Shown here piece after piece: positions 44,545 through 46,278 of a stretch of DNA of 46,278 bases. The first letter of the stretch is position 1. Each line of letters starts with the position of its first letter. The notes beneath the pieces are model-generated. The model was not told the origin of the DNA, made no database searches, and saw nothing but the letters and a program-made list of their open reading frames with translations. Source of the DNA: an uncultured Oceanospirillaceae bacterium (GTDB lineage Bacteria; Pseudomonadota; Gammaproteobacteria; Pseudomonadales; Balneatricaceae); NCBI GenBank assembly GCA_937136055.1, contig CAKZOD010000095.1:1-46278 (forward strand). The letters are read 5' to 3'. Both the position numbers and the translations under genes were made by a program.

Positions 44545-44627
44545 TTAGCTTTTGGTGTGATCAAGCGTTAGCTTTTAGTGTATCTGAAGTTTAGCCTTTA
44601 CTGCAATGTTATATTAGCTTTTAATGC
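44545..44627. promoter_or_regulatory. Four 14-bp direct repeats at exact 23-bp period upstream of fic
   Basis: TTAGCTTTTGGTGT (44545), TTAGCTTTTAGTGT (44568), TTAGCCTTTACTGC (44591) and TTAGCTTTTAATGC (44614): starts are spaced 23, 23 and 23 bp, with 9 variable bases between conserved blocks. The array begins 13 bp upstream of the fic start codon, where the promoter and leader should be. It is most simply read as an array of binding sites for a repressor placing one subunit every two helical turns, perhaps the Fic protein's own N-terminal domain. Confidence 0.75.
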
Positions 44628-44974
44628 AGGAATTGAGAATAGGTGAGTAAAGAGAGTTAATATTCTGCTATTAACTCTTTGTTTTTTTAGATGGTTAAAT
44701 ATGCTTTTGTTATATGCTGGGAAATCATTCTATATTTTGGATCTGCTCATTGAGTAGCGGGTTAGACCATAACAAAATCAATGGTTTATCGAAAAGAAAC
44801 CGTTCAAAAATGCCTGTTTGCCCACCAAACTGCCCACCACTTGCCTATGGCTTTTACTAAATCTTAGTGGTTAGCAATGGAAAAACAGTGCCGTTTTTAT
44901 GCTGCTGTTAGAGCTAAAACATAGCAGTTTTGAAGGGCTTTATCGAGTAATTTTTTCAACACTTTATTTAATAA

Positions 44975-44992
44975 TGGATACAATAATATCCA
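44975..44992. promoter_or_regulatory. HipB-type operator 1
   Basis: TGGATA-N6-TATCCA, a perfect dyad overlapping the expected -35 region of the hipBA promoter. The half-site GGATA/TATCC is the one used by E. coli HipB, though with the halves in the opposite order and a 6-bp spacer. Confidence 0.7.
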
Positions 44993-45010
44993 CTTTCTGT
45001 TTTATTTCGC

Positions 45011-45016
45011 TATAAT
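45011..45016 (+). promoter_or_regulatory. -10 element of the hipBA promoter
   Basis: Perfect TATAAT, 32 bp before the hipB start codon; its last base is the first base of operator 2, so a bound HipB dimer would exclude polymerase. No good -35 at 17 bp. Confidence 0.6.
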
Positions 45017-45033
45017 GGATATGACTGTATCCA
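45016..45033. promoter_or_regulatory. HipB-type operator 2
   Basis: TGGATA-N6-TATCCA, same dyad as operator 1 and 41 bp from it centre to centre, close to four helical turns, so two HipB dimers could bind the same face and bridge. Covers the likely transcription start. Confidence 0.7.
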
Positions 45034-45047
45034 TTTGGCCTTTGCGG

Positions 45048-45338
45048 ATGAAATTTACCTTACTTGATGATACCGATGTAAGCCAAGCCTATGCGGCTTA
45101 TTTACGTGAGTTACGGAAGCAGGCAAAGCTGTCACGAGCGGCGCTTGCTGAGCGAAGCTGTGTACCTGCGGCCACCATTAAGAAATTTGAGCTGACCGGG
45201 CAAATTTCATTTCGCCAATTGCTGTTGCTATGGCAGACCCTCGACTCGCTTGGGCGTTTGTACGAGCTCACGCAACCTAGCAAAGAACGCGCTGCTATAC
45301 CCACGAGTATTGATGAGGTGTTAAAAGATGAGTTTTAA
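45048..45338 (+). CDS. hipB: HipB-like XRE family antitoxin/repressor
   Basis: 96 residues from the ATG at 45048; an earlier in-frame ATG at 45015 lies inside the promoter and is rejected. Helix-turn-helix at about 18-70 (AYLRELRKQAKLSRAALAERSCVPAATIKKFELTGQISFRQLLLLWQTLDSL). It would bind and neutralise HipA and repress the operon through the two TGGATA-N6-TATCCA sites. The coding end overlaps the hipA start by 10 bp, typical of hipBA. Confidence 0.85.
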   Translation: MKFTLLDDTDVSQAYAAYLRELRKQAKLSRAALAERSCVPAATIKKFELTGQISFRQLLLLWQTLDSLGRLYELTQPSKERAAIPTSIDEVLKDEF

Positions 45339-46278
45339 ACCCATTCAAAAACTCGCCGTAACTCGTACGTTAAGCTCAGGTGAGCAGGTTGCTGTAGGGG
45401 TCTTGGCGCAGAATCGGCAAGGCGTTTTTTTTCAGTATGCAGACAGCTATTTGCAGCAGTTTGGCAACTTATCTCCTTTTACCCTGCATGCGAACGCGCA
45501 AGTTCAAGTCGCACCTAAGCAGCCACACCAAGGTGTACATGGCGTATTTGGAGATTGTTTGCCCGATGGCTGGGGCATGCTGTTACAAGATCGTATTTTC
45601 CGGCAAAAGGGCATCCTGCCTAATCAATTAACGGCGATGGATAGACTGGCCTTTGTCGGTGATAAAGGCATGGGAGCATTGTCTTTTTCACCGGTGTCTG
45701 AGTTTTCAGCCACCACGCACGTGGATATTGATTTAGCGACGTTAGGCTTAGAAGCACAAACGTTGTTCGATTCTTCGATGTCAGAATATATGGTTGATAA
45801 TCACGATGAGTTAGATGGGCATACACAACAGGTATTGGCCGCATTAGTCGCCGGAGGTAGTTCGGGTGGGGCAAGACCTAAGGCACAAATTTATATGCCT
45901 GCTGGGGAAACTCAGCATTGTCGAACCTTCGCTCAGCCTGGAGATGAGGCTTGGCTGGTGAAGTTTACCTCTAAAAATCTCGCACTTGGCCATGAAGAAG
46001 GTTTGTGTGAGGCGGTTTATTTACAAATGGCAGAACTTGCTAAGTGTCAACCACCGCTATGGCAACTCATTGAAGCACCACCTACCAGCGGTGCGCCTGC
46101 CTGGTTAGCGCTTAAGCGTTTTGATTATGTCACTGAACAGGCCGACTTAGGCAGAAAGCGCAGTGCAGGTCGATTGCATATGCACAGCGCTTGCGGGCTA
46201 CTGGATGCAGACTTTCGAACGCCAAGTTTAGATTACATTGATTTAATTAAAGCCAGCCGTCAGTTGTGTAAATCGCCA
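45329..46278 (+). CDS. hipA: HipA-like serine/threonine kinase toxin (3' end outside window)
   Basis: 316 codons are present, without a stop, out of about 420-440 usual for the family. N-terminal subdomain with VHGVFGDCLPDGWGMLLQDR and a DRLAFVGDKGMGALSF stretch; the ATP/peptide loop VAGGSSGGARPKAQIY; and the VKF Lys in EAWLVKFTSKN, as in HipA kinases that phosphorylate glutamyl-tRNA synthetase or other targets. The HSACGLLDADFR segment near the window edge leads to the catalytic loop, which is not in view, so activity cannot be judged. Start ATG lies in the hipB end, coupled to it. Confidence 0.88.

Larger units (their letters stand above)
44533..45047. other. Intergenic region between divergent fic and hipB genes
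   Basis: 515 bp without a gene. From left to right: four 14-bp repeats at 23-bp period (44545-44627), CTATATTTTGGATCT shared with the DNA behind fic (44730-44744), a direct repeat TGCCCACCA at 44819-44827 and 44831-44839, then the hipB promoter with two palindromic operators (44975-45033). Confidence 0.6.

Noticed and set aside
44545..44627. Possible miniature CRISPR array
   Set aside because: Conserved blocks are only 14 bp and fillers 9 bp, too short for repeats and spacers, and no cas genes are present.
44545..44627. Plasmid replication iterons
   Set aside because: No replication initiator gene is near, and the array sits exactly in a promoter position; operator sites explain it better.
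44800..44880. Remnant of a tyrosine integrase end (frame reading PVCPPNCPPLAYGFY)
   Set aside because: Only about 15 codons with no upstream homology that I can recognise; kept only as a short direct repeat.
45015..45047. Earlier in-frame ATG for hipB
   Set aside because: It overlaps the -10 box and operator 2, so it would lie upstream of the transcription start.

Overview
The window looks like chromosomal DNA of a marine, heterotrophic Gammaproteobacterium. The grounds are moderate-to-low GC, Rep and ComM/YifB housekeeping genes, a full GAF-GGDEF-EAL protein, a ubiquinone-type hydroxylase and a complete oxidative galactose pathway next to a GH42 beta-galactosidase. The genus cannot be fixed from the sequence alone. 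No tRNA, rRNA, CRISPR array or intact insertion sequence was recognised.

Layout. 1-4.4 kb: two solitary periplasmic SBP_bac_3 proteins, then a DoeB-like deacylase divergent from a carboxymuconolactone-decarboxylase-like gene and an Lrp/AsnC regulator. 4.1-10.3 kb: small conserved and hypothetical genes, a periplasmic retropepsin-like protease, a ureidoglycolate-lyase family gene, a c-di-GMP enzyme with an unusually operator-rich upstream region, and a secreted glycine-rich protein. 10.3-11.5 kb: a UbiH/UbiM-type hydroxylase.

11.7-25.4 kb is the galactoside/galactose utilisation locus. A cytoplasmic GH42 beta-galactosidase releases galactose. A long minus-strand operon encodes the binding protein and two permeases of a CUT1 sugar ABC transporter, an IlvD/Edd-type sugar-acid dehydratase, an SDR sugar dehydrogenase, 2-keto-3-deoxygalactonokinase, KDPGal aldolase and an SMP-30 lactonase. 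Together these form the De Ley-Doudoroff route from galactose to pyruvate and glyceraldehyde-3-phosphate. An IclR regulator and the transporter ATPase are transcribed divergently. A KdgR-like palindrome lies exactly in the shared promoter region. Two perfect 7-bp tandem repeats sit directly behind stop codons inside the operon.

25.7-34.1 kb: after a small unknown ORF and a structured-looking leader comes a heterotetrameric sarcosine-oxidase-like operon (B-D-A-G) plus an extra DAO-family oxidoreductase, then a LysR regulator. The delta subunit has lost two of its four expected zinc ligands and no one-carbon genes are adjacent, so the substrate is open.

34.1-42.8 kb: a glycine-zipper lipoprotein, ComM, an LTA-synthase-like membrane sulfatase, Rep helicase and a chemoreceptor. 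42.9-46.3 kb: a toxin-antitoxin-like region with a class II Fic protein carrying its own DNA-binding-like N-terminus and preceded by four 14-bp repeats at an exact 23-bp period, a hipB-like fossil behind fic, and a hipB-hipA operon with two palindromic operators; hipA runs off the window end.
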